Shown here: one piece after another, positions 8,132-17,351 of the stretch
How the letters are laid out: every line of letters starts with the position of its first letter
Position numbering within the stretch: position 1 is the first letter of the stretch
Source: Acidisoma sp. PAMC 29798
GTDB lineage: Bacteria > Pseudomonadota > Alphaproteobacteria > Acetobacterales > Acetobacteraceae
NCBI RefSeq assembly: GCF_030252425.1
Contig: NZ_CP126994.1
Span: forward strand, 1,860,001 to 1,924,000
DNA: 64,000 nucleotides
Direction of reading: 5' to 3'
The notes under the pieces: model-generated
The model's input: the letters and a program-made list of their open reading frames with translations, nothing else
What the model was told of the DNA's origin: nothing
Databases searched by the model: none
Translations under genes and position numbers: made by a program

Positions 8132-8728
8132 ATGATTGTACTGATCGACAACTACGACAGTTTCACCTTCAACCTCGTCCAGTTCCTGGGCGACCTCGGC
8201 GTTGCCTGTGAAGTCTGGCGTAACGACGCGATCTCCGCCGAGGCCGTGGTGGCAAAGGCGCCCGAGGCGATCGTGCTGTCGCCCGGCCCCTGCACGCCCA
8301 ATGAGGCGGGCATCTGCCTCGATCTCATCGCGGCCGCCGCCGGCCATGTGCCTATCCTGGGTGTCTGCCTCGGCCATCAGGCCATTGGCCAGGCCTTCGG
8401 CGGGGATGTCGTGCGCGCGCCGACGCCCATGCATGGCAAGATCAGCGACGTGCAGCATCGCGGCACGGATATTTTCGAGGGGCTGCCGGCACCCTTCAAG
8501 GCGACGCGCTATCATAGCCTCATCGTGGCGCGGGAGACCTTCCCGGATGTGCTGCTGCCGACCGCCTTTACGGAGGACGGCACCATCATGGGCCTGCGCC
8601 ACCGGACGCTGCCGATCTTCGGCGTGCAGTTCCATCCCGAAAGCATCGCGAGTGAATACGGCCACGAAATCCTCGGCAATTTCCTGGCGATCAGCCGTGG
8701 CCGCAACGCGCCTGCCCGCGCCGCCTGA
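8132..8728 (+). CDS. trpG: Anthranilate synthase amidotransferase component TrpG
   Basis: This class-I glutamine amidotransferase supplies ammonia to TrpE for anthranilate synthesis. The catalytic triad is present: Cys in [12 protein letters not shown], and His and Glu in [13 protein letters not shown]. It starts [17 protein letters not shown], the classic TrpG/PabA N-terminus, so the ATG at 8132 is right although the frame is open further upstream. The length is 198 aa. It may also serve PabB. trpE is not adjacent; the gene heads the trpG-trpD-trpC-moaC-moeA cluster. Confidence 0.93.
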   Translation: MIVLIDNYDSFTFNLVQFLGDLGVACEVWRNDAISAEAVVAKAPEAIVLSPGPCTPNEAGICLDLIAAAAGHVPILGVCLGHQAIGQAFGGDVVRAPTPMHGKISDVQHRGTDIFEGLPAPFKATRYHSLIVARETFPDVLLPTAFTEDGTIMGLRHRTLPIFGVQFHPESIASEYGHEILGNFLAISRGRNAPARAA

Positions 8729-8740
8729 AGCCCCATCGCC

Positions 8741-9769
8741 ATGACCGGAATTCGGCCCCTGCTCGCGCCGCTCGCGCGGGGTGAGAGCCTGACCGAAGCC
8801 GAGGCCGAAGCCGCCTTCGGCGCGATCATGACCGGCGAAGCCACGCATGCGCAGATCGGCGGCATGCTGATGGCCATGCGCGTGCGTGGGGAAACGGTGG
8901 CCGAAATGGTCGGCGCCGTGCGGGCCTTGCGGGCCCGCATGGTGGCCATTACCGCGCCGCCCGGCGCGATCGATGTCTGCGGCACCGGCGGTGATGAGGC
9001 CGGCACGCTCAATATCTCCACTGCCGTCACCTTCGTGGTCGCGGGCTGCGGTGTGCCCGTGGCGAAGCACGGCAATCGCGCCCTGAGTTCCAAATCCGGC
9101 GCCGCCGACGTGCTCGAATATCTCGGCGTGCGGGTAACGCTGCCGCCGGCGCAGCTGGAAACGCTGCTCGCCACCACCGGCTGCGCCTTTCTGTTCGCAC
9201 CCTCCCATCATCCGGCGCTGCGCCACGCTGCCCCGGTGCGCGCCGAATTGGGCACGCGCACGCTGTTCAACCTGCTCGGCCCCCTCGCCAATCCGGCGCG
9301 GGTGACGCGGCAATTCACCGGCGTCTTCGCCAGCCATTGGACGCGACCGGTGGCCGAGGCGCTGGGCAAGCTCGGCACCAGCCATGCCTGGATCGTGCAT
9401 GGCCAGGGCCTCGATGAACTGACGCTGGCCGGGGACAATCACATCACCATCCTCGAAAACGGCATTGTGCGGGACATGACGCTGCACGCGGATGAGGTTG
9501 GGCTGCCGCGCGCCCCACTCGCCGCCTTGCGTGGTGGCGACGCGGCCCATAATGCCGGCGCGCTGATGCAGCTGCTTCAAGGCGAAGCTGGGGCCTACCG
9601 GGATACCGTGGTCTTGAATGCCGCCGCTGCGTTGATCGTGGCCGGTGCCGTCACCAGTTTGACGGAGGGTATCGCCGCCAGCATGGCGGCCATCGACAGT
9701 GGCGCGGCGCGCGCGGCATTGGAAACGTTGCGGCGGGCAAGTGAGCCGCCTATTCACGAGGCCGAATAG
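8741..9769 (+). CDS. trpD: Anthranilate phosphoribosyltransferase TrpD
   Basis: TrpD transfers phosphoribose from PRPP to anthranilate, the second step of tryptophan synthesis. The PRPP-binding [19 protein letters not shown], the [18 protein letters not shown] loop and [11 protein letters not shown] are intact, as is [12 protein letters not shown]. The length of 342 aa is standard. It starts 12 nt after trpG, and trpC follows 16 nt after its stop, so the genes are probably one operon. Confidence 0.95.
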   Translation: MTGIRPLLAPLARGESLTEAEAEAAFGAIMTGEATHAQIGGMLMAMRVRGETVAEMVGAVRALRARMVAITAPPGAIDVCGTGGDEAGTLNISTAVTFVVAGCGVPVAKHGNRALSSKSGAADVLEYLGVRVTLPPAQLETLLATTGCAFLFAPSHHPALRHAAPVRAELGTRTLFNLLGPLANPARVTRQFTGVFASHWTRPVAEALGKLGTSHAWIVHGQGLDELTLAGDNHITILENGIVRDMTLHADEVGLPRAPLAALRGGDAAHNAGALMQLLQGEAGAYRDTVVLNAAAALIVAGAVTSLTEGIAASMAAIDSGAARAALETLRRASEPPIHEAE

Positions 9770-9785
9770 CAGTGACCCTTTCATA

Positions 9786-10607
9786 ATGGCCGATACCGAA
9801 GACCTTCTCGCGAAAATCTGTGACGACACACGGGCGGAATGCGCCCGGCGCCGGCAGTCCATGTCCATCGATGCGCTGAAGCACAAGATCGCTGCCCAGC
9901 CGAAGCCACGCGGTTTTGGCCGCACGCTGATGGACCATGTCGATGTCCATCGTGTCGCGCTGATCGCCGAAATCAAGAAGGCCTCGCCGTCCGGCGGGCT
10001 GATCCGCGAGGATTTCGATCCCATTGCCATCGCCCGCGCCTATGTTGAGGGCGGCGCTGCCTGCCTGTCGGTCCTCACCGACCGCAGCTATTTCCTCGGT
10101 GAGCCGGCGCATCTGAAAGCGGCCCGCGCCGCCGTGTCGCTCCCCGTGCTGCGCAAGGATTTTATCCTCGAACCCTGGCAGGTCTATGAGAGCCGGGCGA
10201 TGGGCGCCGATTGCATCCTGCTCATCCTCGCGGCCTTGTCGGATGATCAGGCCCGCGAGTTGGAGGAGCTGGCGCGTGCCCTGGATATGGACGTGCTGGC
10301 CGAGGTCCATAACGAAGCGGAACTCGGCCGGGCGCTGGGTCTTCAGACGCCGCTGATCGGCATCAACAACCGCAATCTCAAGACCTTGAAGATCGATATT
10401 CAGACGTCGATCGATCTCGCACCTTTGGTGCCGCCAGAGCGCTTTCTGATCTCGGAAAGTGGCATCCGCACAGCGTCTGACGTCCGGCGGCTGATCGATG
10501 CCGGCATCCAATGCTATCTTGTCGGTGAATCTATGCTGCGCCAGCCGGATGTCGCTCAGGCCGTGCGCGCTTTGATCGGGCCGGAGCGTACCGCCCACGC
10601 CGCATGA
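9786..10607 (+). CDS. trpC: Indole-3-glycerol phosphate synthase TrpC
   Basis: This TIM-barrel enzyme closes the indole ring in the fourth tryptophan step. Family motifs are [64 protein letters not shown] and [18 protein letters not shown]. The ATG at 9786 ([11 protein letters not shown]) is chosen over an upstream in-frame codon that lies within trpD. It has 273 aa. The TGA overlaps the moaC ATG. Confidence 0.95.
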   Translation: MADTEDLLAKICDDTRAECARRRQSMSIDALKHKIAAQPKPRGFGRTLMDHVDVHRVALIAEIKKASPSGGLIREDFDPIAIARAYVEGGAACLSVLTDRSYFLGEPAHLKAARAAVSLPVLRKDFILEPWQVYESRAMGADCILLILAALSDDQARELEELARALDMDVLAEVHNEAELGRALGLQTPLIGINNRNLKTLKIDIQTSIDLAPLVPPERFLISESGIRTASDVRRLIDAGIQCYLVGESMLRQPDVAQAVRALIGPERTAHAA

Positions 10608-11089
10608 GCAAGTCGGGTGCGCTGACGCATTTCGACGCCGCCGGTCGCGCGGCGATGGTCGATGTTTCCGACAAGGTCGAGACGCGGCGGGAGGCGACCG
10701 CAGCCGCCCGTATCGTCATGCGGCCAGAAACCCTTGCACTGATCATGAGCGGCACCGCCAAGAAGGGCGACGTGCTCGGTGTCGCGCGCCTTGCCGGCAT
10801 TATGGCTGCAAAACGCACCGCCGATCTCATTCCGCTCTGCCATCCCCTGCCGCTGTCGGCCGTGACGCTGGATCTCGTGCCTGACGAGGCGAGTTCCGCC
10901 GTCGAGATCACGGCCACCGTACGCACCACGGGTCGCACGGGTGTGGAGATGGAGGCGCTGACGGCGGCGTCAATCGCGGCGCTCACGGTCTATGACATGT
11001 GCAAGGCAGTAGATCGGGGCATGGTCATCGAAGGTTTGCGCGTCCTCGCCAAATCCGGCGGCGCATCCGGCGATTGGGCTGCGGAATGA
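10604..11089 (+). CDS. moaC: Cyclic pyranopterin monophosphate synthase MoaC
   Basis: MoaC works with MoaA to make cyclic pyranopterin monophosphate, the first molybdenum-cofactor intermediate. The sequence contains [37 protein letters not shown], the substrate-binding [11 protein letters not shown] and [25 protein letters not shown]. It has 161 aa. Overlaps at both ends (ATGA with trpC, ATGA with moeA) indicate translational coupling inside the trp-mo cluster, a pairing common in alphaproteobacteria. Confidence 0.95.
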   Translation: MSKSGALTHFDAAGRAAMVDVSDKVETRREATAAARIVMRPETLALIMSGTAKKGDVLGVARLAGIMAAKRTADLIPLCHPLPLSAVTLDLVPDEASSAVEITATVRTTGRTGVEMEALTAASIAALTVYDMCKAVDRGMVIEGLRVLAKSGGASGDWAAE

Positions 11090-12291
11090 TTTCGGTCACC
11101 GAGGCAAGATCCCGCATTCTCAGTGGATTATCGCCCACACCTCCTGAAATCATACCTCTCGCCGAGGGCGCCGGCAGGGTGTCTGCGGCGGCAGTGATCG
11201 CCCGCCACAGTAACCCCAGCGCCGATGTTTCGGCCATGGACGGCTATGCCGTCCATTCGGCTGATGCCCAGGTCGGGCAAACCCTGCGGCTGATCGGCGC
11301 GGCACCCGCTGGGCATCCCTTCGGGGGCCGTGTCGGGCCCGGCGAAGCGGTGCGGTTGTTCACCGGCAGCGTCGTGCCTGAGGGCGCGGACACGATCCTC
11401 ATCCAGGAGAATGCGACCCTGGCCGACGGCGGCGTGACCGTGACCGACTATCCGCCGCCGCAACGCCATATCCGCCCATTGGGCCAGGATTTTCGTGCTC
11501 AGGAGACGCTGATCGCGGCGGGGCGCCGGCTCAACCCGCGCCTAGTCGGCCTCGCGGCGGCGGGTGGCCATGCCTGGCTCACCGTCCATCGCCGGCCGCG
11601 CATCGTCATCCTGACCACGGGCGATGAGATCGTACTGCCGGGCGAGCCGATGGGGCCGGGTGGAGTCGTTTCCTCCAATGGCCCTGCCCTCGCCGCACTC
11701 ATCCGCGTCGCCGGCGGTGACCCGATCCTGCTGCCGAGCGCGCCCGATCGGCTCGAAGCGATTGCCGAAGCGGCCGATGCCGCCCGGGGTGCTGACATGC
11801 TCATCACCACGGGCGGCGCGAGCGTCGGCGATCACGACCTGGTTCAGTCCGCCCTGGCCGGACGCGGCATGGTGCTGGATTTCTGGCGCATCGCCATGCG
11901 GCCGGGAAAGCCCTTGATGCATGGCAATCTCGGTGACGTGCCGATGCTCGGCCTGCCGGGCAATCCGGTCTCGGCCATCGTCTGCGCAATCCTGTTCCTG
12001 CTGCCGGCCATCGCCCGTCTCTCGGGCCTGCCGGGTGATCCGCCTTTCGCCGAGGCGGTGCGTCTCGGCGCGCCGCTTCCCGCCAATGACATCCGGGAGG
12101 ATTACGTTCGCGCCTCCCTGTTGACGCGCGATGAGGGCGGCTGGATTGCGCATCCCTATCCGAAGCAGGATTCCGGCATGATCAGCCGCATGGCGGATGC
12201 GGATGCATTGCTGATCCGTCCCCCCTTCGCGCCGGCCGGCGCGGTGGGTGACATCGTGCCCGCCATCCGCCTCGCGCCCTTGGGCGTTTAG
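11086..12291 (+). CDS. moeA: Molybdopterin molybdenumtransferase MoeA
   Basis: MoeA inserts molybdate into adenylylated molybdopterin. The 401-residue protein shows [48 protein letters not shown], the MogA-like [13 protein letters not shown] and [10 protein letters not shown]...[10 protein letters not shown]. The frame continues upstream, but ATG 11086 overlaps the moaC stop and matches the family start ([12 protein letters not shown]). The stop overlaps the convergent PNPOx-like gene by 4 nt. In many relatives lexA follows moeA; here it does not. Confidence 0.94.
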   Translation: MISVTEARSRILSGLSPTPPEIIPLAEGAGRVSAAAVIARHSNPSADVSAMDGYAVHSADAQVGQTLRLIGAAPAGHPFGGRVGPGEAVRLFTGSVVPEGADTILIQENATLADGGVTVTDYPPPQRHIRPLGQDFRAQETLIAAGRRLNPRLVGLAAAGGHAWLTVHRRPRIVILTTGDEIVLPGEPMGPGGVVSSNGPALAALIRVAGGDPILLPSAPDRLEAIAEAADAARGADMLITTGGASVGDHDLVQSALAGRGMVLDFWRIAMRPGKPLMHGNLGDVPMLGLPGNPVSAIVCAILFLLPAIARLSGLPGDPPFAEAVRLGAPLPANDIREDYVRASLLTRDEGGWIAHPYPKQDSGMISRMADADALLIRPPFAPAGAVGDIVPAIRLAPLGV

Positions 12292-12959
12292 CGCAGCCGC
12301 CCCGAGGCGATCAGCGCCGACAGCGGCTCCGGCAACGCGATCCCGTCCGGCATGTCCGGGGCCGGCTGCGCTTCGCCCATGGTCCAATGGAAGGGCAGCA
12401 CCCCGGCCCAGACCGGAAACGCCGCCTCATCGACGTCACCGGGCGGGGCCGCGCGCGTCTTGATCGTCGCCTCCTCGATGTCCATCCACAAGACCGAGGT
12501 CGCTTTCACCTCCTGGTCGGTCATGGGCCGCAAGGTCTCCCACCGGCCCGGAAAAACGCCATCCGTGAAGGCTTTCAGTGCAGCCGCCTTTTCCGCATCG
12601 CCTTCGACCTTCCGCGCCGTGCCGAAGGCCATGACGGAGCGGTAATTCACCGAATGGTTGAAGGCGGAGCGCGCCAGCACGAAGCCATCCATGAAGGTGC
12701 AGGTCAGGCAGACGCGTGCGCCGTCCGAGGCGCGCAGCATCCGGCTCGCCGCCGACCCGTGCCAATACAGCCGGTCGCCGTCGCGCCAGTGCATCGTCGG
12801 CGTCACGAAGGGCTGGCCGTCGATGACATAACCGACGTGACAGACCGGCGCCGCGTCGAGCAGGGCGTGAATCACCGCGCGCTCGTGGCTGCCGCGCGGA
12901 TATTCCCGCCGGACGCGCGAAATTTCTGTCGTCGGATAGTCATTCTCTGTCGGCGGCAT
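12288..12959 (-). CDS. Pyridoxamine 5'-phosphate oxidase-fold (FMN-binding) family protein
   Basis: The split-barrel flavin fold is suggested by ERAVIHALLDAAPVCHVGYVIDGQPFVTPTMHWRDGDRLYWHGS, the usual strand arrangement of PNPOx-like proteins, followed by VNYRSVMAFGTARKVEG and a short C-terminal helical part. ATG 12959 (MPPTENDYP) gives 223 aa; an ATG at 12980 is an alternative. The exact substrate cannot be read from sequence; relatives reduce or oxidise small molecules with FMN or F420 or bind heme. The divergent MocR-type PLP-sensing regulator next door hints at a link to vitamin B6 metabolism, but that is inference. Confidence 0.82.
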   Translation of the reverse strand: MPPTENDYPTTEISRVRREYPRGSHERAVIHALLDAAPVCHVGYVIDGQPFVTPTMHWRDGDRLYWHGSAASRMLRASDGARVCLTCTFMDGFVLARSAFNHSVNYRSVMAFGTARKVEGDAEKAAALKAFTDGVFPGRWETLRPMTDQEVKATSVLWMDIEEATIKTRAAPPGDVDEAAFPVWAGVLPFHWTMGEAQPAPDMPDGIALPEPLSALIASGRLR

Positions 12960-13014
12960 GGCGGTATCCTTTGCGTCCAAGGCATTCCTAGACGCGAAGA
13001 GGCCTGCTCAAAAC

Positions 13015-13047
13015 GACCACTTGTGTGATTGGCGGAAGACCACTTAT
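13015..13047. promoter_or_regulatory. Direct repeats GACCACTTRT, candidate MocR operator
   Basis: GACCACTTGT (13015-13024) and GACCACTTAT (13038-13047) are direct repeats 23 nt apart, about two helical turns, in the divergent promoter region between the PNPOx-like gene and the MocR gene. MocR/PdxR regulators are known to bind direct repeats with this kind of spacing. Binding here is inferred. Confidence 0.5.
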
Positions 13048-13056
13048 CTCCTGAGA

Positions 13057-14469
13057 ATGTTGGATGGATGGATCACTCTCGACCGTGCGGCCGGTGATCT
13101 GGAAGGCCAGATCTACCGGGCCATGCGTGATGAGATATTGGCCGGGCGTCTGTCACCGGGCCTGCGGCTTCCCGCCACGCGGGCGCTCGCCCAAACCATG
13201 GGCATCGCGCGCTCCACCCTCGTCAAAGCCTTCGAGCGTCTGCGCGCGGAAGGCTATGTCGAGGGCGTTCAGGGTTCAGGCACCCGCGTTGCCGCCCTGC
13301 CCGCACCACCGCTGGCACTGGAGGATGTCCCTCCCCGGCCTCTGCCCCTTCCGCCGCCGTCCATACCGGCCTACGGCGCCTTCGAAAGCGGTGTGCCGGA
13401 CCTCGCCGCCTTTCCGCATGCCATCTGGGCGCGATGCCTGGGCGTGCGGGCGCGTTCGCTGCGCGTCCATGACCTCGGCTACGGCGCGCCGGAAGGGCTG
13501 CCGGCCCTGCGGGAGGCGATCCTGACGCATGTCGCCGCCACGCGCGGCGTCGTCGCGACACCGGATCAGGTCGTCATCCTGCCCTCCACGGGCGCTGCGA
13601 TCGACCTGCTCGCGCATGTGACCCTCCGCCCCGGCGATACAGCCTGGATCGAGGAGCCGGGCTACCCAACCGCGCAGCAGGTGCTGCGCCGCTGCGGTGC
13701 GGAGCTTGTGCCTATGCCCTGCGACGCCGAGGGGCTAAACCCCCGCGCCGCCACGGGTCCGGCGCCGCGCCTCATCTACGTCACGCCCTCGCATCAATAT
13801 CCGACCGGCGTGACCATGAGCTTGTCGCGTCGGTTGGCCTTGTTGGAGGCCGCCGCCAGCGCCGGCGCTCTGATTTTGGAAGACGATTACGACAGCGAAT
13901 TTCAATACAGCGGCCGCCCGATCGCCTGCCTGCAAGGCATCGATCGCCGGGGTTCGGTTGCTTACCTCGGCACCTTCTCCAAGACGCTCGCCCCCGGCAT
14001 TCGCGTCGCCTACGCCATCCTGCCGCATCGGCTCTTGGCGGAAGCGCGCGCCGTGCAGAAACTGCGCGGCGCGACGGTCTCGATCCATGTCCAGGCAGCG
14101 CTGGCGGACTTCCTGCAGGACGGCCATTTCCGCGCCCATATCCGCCGCATGAGTGCCGTCTATGGCGAGAGGATGGAGGTGGCGCTCGCCGCCGTGCGGC
14201 ATCATTGCGCGGATACGCTGATCGTGCCGACCCAGCGCGGCGGGTTGCAATTCGCGGCGCTGTTTCGGAATGGCGCAGCGGATGACGTCGCGGTCGCGAC
14301 TGCGTTGCAGGCGGCCGGCGTCGCCGCCAAACCACTGTCCGCCTTCTACCTTGGCACGCCGCAACCCGGACTGCTGCTCGGCATCGCCATGGCGACGGAT
14401 GCCGATGCCGCCGCCACCGTCATTCAGCGAATTTGTGCTCGGTCCACATCAGCGGCAGCAGCCGGATGA
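13057..14469 (+). CDS. MocR/PdxR-family transcriptional regulator (GntR HTH + aminotransferase-like domain)
   Basis: Residues about 10-80 form a GntR winged helix (DLEGQIYRAMRDEILAGRLSPGLRLPATRALAQTMGIARSTLVKAFERL). A linker leads to a fold-type I aminotransferase domain with the PLP region YLGTFSKTLAPGIRVAY (Lys for the aldimine), YVTPSHQYPTG and ILEDDYDSEFQY. Such proteins sense PLP or amino-PLP adducts and regulate a divergent gene, here the PNPOx-like protein. ATG 13057 (MLDGWITLDR) is selected, giving 470 aa; the frame is open upstream to 12958 but would run through the direct repeats. The 3' end overlaps the next gene on the other strand by 50 nt. Confidence 0.9.
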   Translation: MLDGWITLDRAAGDLEGQIYRAMRDEILAGRLSPGLRLPATRALAQTMGIARSTLVKAFERLRAEGYVEGVQGSGTRVAALPAPPLALEDVPPRPLPLPPPSIPAYGAFESGVPDLAAFPHAIWARCLGVRARSLRVHDLGYGAPEGLPALREAILTHVAATRGVVATPDQVVILPSTGAAIDLLAHVTLRPGDTAWIEEPGYPTAQQVLRRCGAELVPMPCDAEGLNPRAATGPAPRLIYVTPSHQYPTGVTMSLSRRLALLEAAASAGALILEDDYDSEFQYSGRPIACLQGIDRRGSVAYLGTFSKTLAPGIRVAYAILPHRLLAEARAVQKLRGATVSIHVQAALADFLQDGHFRAHIRRMSAVYGERMEVALAAVRHHCADTLIVPTQRGGLQFAALFRNGAADDVAVATALQAAGVAAKPLSAFYLGTPQPGLLLGIAMATDADAAATVIQRICARSTSAAAAG

Positions 14470-15205
14470 GACGTTCCGCCCATTCTGCCTGGCCGGCTTC
14501 GCTGGCAATCAGATCCTGGCGGATTTCGAGTTCCAGATAGGGCAGCGCTCGGCCCTCGGCATGAATAGGAATGGTGTAGTCGCTGAGGTCACTAACGAAA
14601 TACGGCTCGTTGTCGCCCACCAGCAGATCGCCTTCGGCTTCCAGCAACCGCTTGAAGCTCATCGAGAGCCGGTTGTCGCGGTTATACAGCACGCCGGCGT
14701 GCCAGGGGCGCACCTCGCCCTTGTAGACGGGCGTGAAGCTATGCACGGCGATGATCGCGGTGGGCCGCGCCGCCGCCGCCCGCGCATCCAATGCCGACGT
14801 GATCGCGTCGTGATAGGGCAAGAAGATCTCTACCCGCCGCGCCTCCCGTTGCGCATCCGTGAGCCCCACATTGCCGGGAATGGGCGTCGTCTCGCTGATC
14901 TCAGGGATGGAACTTGGCACCGAGGGGTTGCGGTTGCAGTCGATCACCAGGCGCGAATAGATCTGGCGGATCAGCGTCGCGTCCAGTGCGTCAGCGACGC
15001 GCACGGCGACGCCGGCGGCGCCGATGTCATAGGCGATATGACGCTCCATCTCAGCATCCGAGACGCCGAGCTGGCCAAGCCTCGTCGGCATGCGGCGGCC
15101 GGCGTGGTCGCAAACCAGGAACAGGTCGGACGAGCCCTGCGGATGGTCGATGATGACCGGCGCGGGCTCGGCCTCGGACAGCAGATGGGTGTTCGAATCG
15201 CTCAT
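14420..15205 (-). CDS. N-formylglutamate amidohydrolase family protein
   Basis: The sequence LVCDHAGRRMPTRLG, ERHIAYDIGAAGVA, SRLVIDCNRNP, IIAVHSFTPV and YLELEIRQDLI matches the HutG-like N-formylglutamate amidohydrolase family, zinc hydrolases with conserved His and Glu. True HutG ends histidine degradation, but no other hut gene is nearby, so the substrate is uncertain. The ATG at 15205 (MSDSNTHLL) gives 261 aa; ATG 15214 is an alternative. The last 50 nt overlap the end of the MocR gene on the opposite strand. Confidence 0.85.
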   Translation of the reverse strand: MSDSNTHLLSEAEPAPVIIDHPQGSSDLFLVCDHAGRRMPTRLGQLGVSDAEMERHIAYDIGAAGVAVRVADALDATLIRQIYSRLVIDCNRNPSVPSSIPEISETTPIPGNVGLTDAQREARRVEIFLPYHDAITSALDARAAAARPTAIIAVHSFTPVYKGEVRPWHAGVLYNRDNRLSMSFKRLLEAEGDLLVGDNEPYFVSDLSDYTIPIHAEGRALPYLELEIRQDLIASEAGQAEWAERLIRLLPLMWTEHKFAE

Positions 15206-15304
15206 GCGGCGCATCTTAGGACGAAGGCGCCGCGTCGTCTCGTGGACTTGACCGGGACGCGCTTTGGTCTTGATTGAGGCGGCAGAGAGCGAGGAACGCG
15301 ACAC

Positions 15305-16534
15305 ATGGATTTCACAACGAAGCTCGACCGTCTGGCGGAAGTCGCGGTGAAAGTAGGCCTCGGGCTGCGGCCGGGCCAGGAATTGGTGATCACCGCGCCG
15401 GTCGAGGCGCTGCCCTTGACCCGGCTGATCACGCGCCACGCCTATCAGGCTGGCGCCTCCCTCGTCACCGCCTTCTATGCGGATGACGATGCGGCCCTCG
15501 CTCGCTACGAGTTGGGCGCGCCTGAGGGCTTCGACACCGCGCCGGGCTGGCTGTACGAGGGGATGGCCAAGGCCTTCCAGGGCGGCGCCGCGCGCCTGGC
15601 CATCGCTGGCGACAACCCGACGCTGCTGGCGGCCCAGGACCCGGAGAAGGTAAGCCGCGCCAACCGCGCTCGCTCGAAGGCCTATCAGCCCGCCCTCCAG
15701 CTCATCGTGGATTTCCACATCAACTGGAGCATCCTGTCCTATGCGAGTCCGGCATGGGCCAAGATGGTCTTCCCTGGCCTGCCCGAGACCGAGGCCGTGG
15801 CCAAGCTATGGGACGCCATCTTCGCGGCGTCGCGCATCGATGAGGCCGATCCCGTGGCGGCGTGGCACGCGCATAACGCGCGCCTGCACGCCCGCCGCAC
15901 CTTCCTCAATGACCGCCGCTATGACGCGCTGCATTTCCAGGGTCCGGGCACCGACCTGACAGTGGGTCTGGCGGAGGATCACGAATGGGCTGGCGGGTCG
16001 GAGAGTGCCCGCAACGGCATCATCTGCAATCCCAATATCCCGACCGAAGAGGTCTTCACCACGCCGCATGCGGAGCGCGTGAGCGGGCGTGTGACGAGCA
16101 CCAAGCCGCTGTCCTACCAAGGCACGCTGATAGAGGGCATCGCCGTGCGTTTCGAGGGCGGCCGCATCGTGGAAGCGACGTCGCGCACGGGCGAGACCGT
16201 GCTGCGCAAGGTGCTGGAGACGGATGACGGCGCCGCCCGCCTGGGTGAGGTCGCGCTGGTGCCGCATTCCTCGCCGATCTCCAAGAGCGGCATCCTGTTC
16301 TACAACACGCTGTTCGATGAGAACGCGGCCAGCCACATCGCCTTGGGCCAAGCCTATAACAAGTGCATTCGTGATTTCGAGACGTTGAGCGAGGAGGCTT
16401 TGACGGCCAAGGGCGCCAATCGCAGCCTGATTCACATCGATTGGATGATCGGATCGGACGAGATCGATGTCGACGGCATCTCCGCCAGTGGCGCGGCCGA
16501 GCCACTGATGCGCGCCGGGGAATGGGTGATCTAG
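15305..16534 (+). CDS. M29-family aminopeptidase (AmpS/AmpT type)
   Basis: This 409-residue metallo-aminopeptidase contains the family's conserved two-metal site segments: NPNIPTEEVFTTPH (Glu), the acidic/His region VPHSSPIS, ASHIALGQAY and IHIDWMIGSDEIDVDG. The N-terminal domain (GLGLRPGQELVITAPVEALPL...) is also typical. It would remove N-terminal residues from peptides in the cytosol. It starts ATGGATTTC at 15305. It converges on the DJ-1 gene with a strong hairpin between them. Confidence 0.92.
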   Translation: MDFTTKLDRLAEVAVKVGLGLRPGQELVITAPVEALPLTRLITRHAYQAGASLVTAFYADDDAALARYELGAPEGFDTAPGWLYEGMAKAFQGGAARLAIAGDNPTLLAAQDPEKVSRANRARSKAYQPALQLIVDFHINWSILSYASPAWAKMVFPGLPETEAVAKLWDAIFAASRIDEADPVAAWHAHNARLHARRTFLNDRRYDALHFQGPGTDLTVGLAEDHEWAGGSESARNGIICNPNIPTEEVFTTPHAERVSGRVTSTKPLSYQGTLIEGIAVRFEGGRIVEATSRTGETVLRKVLETDDGAARLGEVALVPHSSPISKSGILFYNTLFDENAASHIALGQAYNKCIRDFETLSEEALTAKGANRSLIHIDWMIGSDEIDVDGISASGAAEPLMRAGEWVI

Positions 16535-16552
16535 CCGAAATCATCTCAAAGT

Positions 16553-16588
16553 TTGGGGATCGCCGGCACGTTTGCCGACGATCCCCAA
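16553..16588. terminator. Bidirectional hairpin terminator between convergent genes
   Basis: Two 16-nt arms (16553-16568 and 16573-16588) pair with a single mismatch around the loop CGTT. The outer bases are TT/AA. It sits in the 77-nt gap between the stops of the aminopeptidase gene and the convergent DJ-1/PfpI gene, where a shared terminator is expected. The U-tract is weak. Confidence 0.75.
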
Positions 16589-16611
16589 CGCGAGCGAAGC
16601 GATTTAACCGG

Positions 16612-17304
16612 TTATGCGGCGGCCCGTTTCGCCACGAGCGCCATAAGGTCCGTTGCTGCGGCAGCGGAGGAAGCCGGGTTCTGGCCGGTGATCAACAGGC
16701 CGTCGGTGACGACATGCACGCCCCAATCCGCCGTCTTGGAATAGTGGCCGCCCTTGGCCGTCAGTTCGTCTTCGACCAGGAACGGCACCACCTTGGTCAG
16801 CCCAACCGCCTCTTCCTCGGTATTGGCGAAACCGGTGACGTTCTTGCCCAAAACCACCGGCTTGCCGTCTGCGGACTTGGCGTGGCGCAGCACGCCCGGC
16901 GCGTGACAGACCAAAGCGACGGGCTTGTCGGCGGCAAGGAAGCCTTCGATCAACGCGATTGAGGTCTTATCCTCGGCCAGATCCCATAGCGGTCCATGCC
17001 CACCCGGATAAAAGACGGAGTCGAAATCCGCGACCTTGACGCTGTCGAGACGCAGGGTGGAGGCGAGCTGAGCCTTGGCCTCCGCATCCCCCTCGAAGCG
17101 GTGGGTGCTGTCGGTTTGCGCGCTGGGCTGATTGCTCTTCGGATCCAGCGGCGGCTGGCCGCCTTTCGGCGATGCCAGCACGATCTCAGCGCCGGCATCC
17201 TTGAAGACAAAGTAGGGCGCCGCAAGTTCTTCGAGCCAGAAGCCGGTTTTGCGGCCCGTATCGCCCAGCGTGTCGTGCGAGGTCAGCACCATCAGAATTT
17301 TCAT
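16612..17304 (-). CDS. DJ-1/PfpI-family protein (HchA-like glyoxalase III/chaperone candidate)
   Basis: The 230-residue protein begins MKILMVLTSHDTLGDTGRKTGFWLEELAAPYFVF. It has the nucleophile elbow ALVCHAPGVL with the conserved Cys-His, the upstream YPGGHGPLWDL, and the conserved Glu in TGFWLEEL. This arrangement matches the class I glutamine-amidotransferase-like DJ-1 group that includes glutathione-independent glyoxalases and Hsp31-like chaperones. It likely acts on reactive carbonyls in the cytosol. It is 47 nt downstream of the NemR-like repressor on the same strand, which supports a role in electrophile defence. Confidence 0.88.
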   Translation of the reverse strand: MKILMVLTSHDTLGDTGRKTGFWLEELAAPYFVFKDAGAEIVLASPKGGQPPLDPKSNQPSAQTDSTHRFEGDAEAKAQLASTLRLDSVKVADFDSVFYPGGHGPLWDLAEDKTSIALIEGFLAADKPVALVCHAPGVLRHAKSADGKPVVLGKNVTGFANTEEEAVGLTKVVPFLVEDELTAKGGHYSKTADWGVHVVTDGLLITGQNPASSAAAATDLMALVAKRAAA

Positions 17305-17351
17305 AGCAATCTCTTTTTCAATGACATGTGGAAAACGACGCAGGTCCAGGC

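Noticed and set aside
8093-10030. Long open frame (645 codons) on the minus strand opposite trpG and trpD
   Set aside because: It is antisense to well-conserved trp genes, has the His/Gly/Arg-rich composition of a high-GC shadow frame and shows no family motif.
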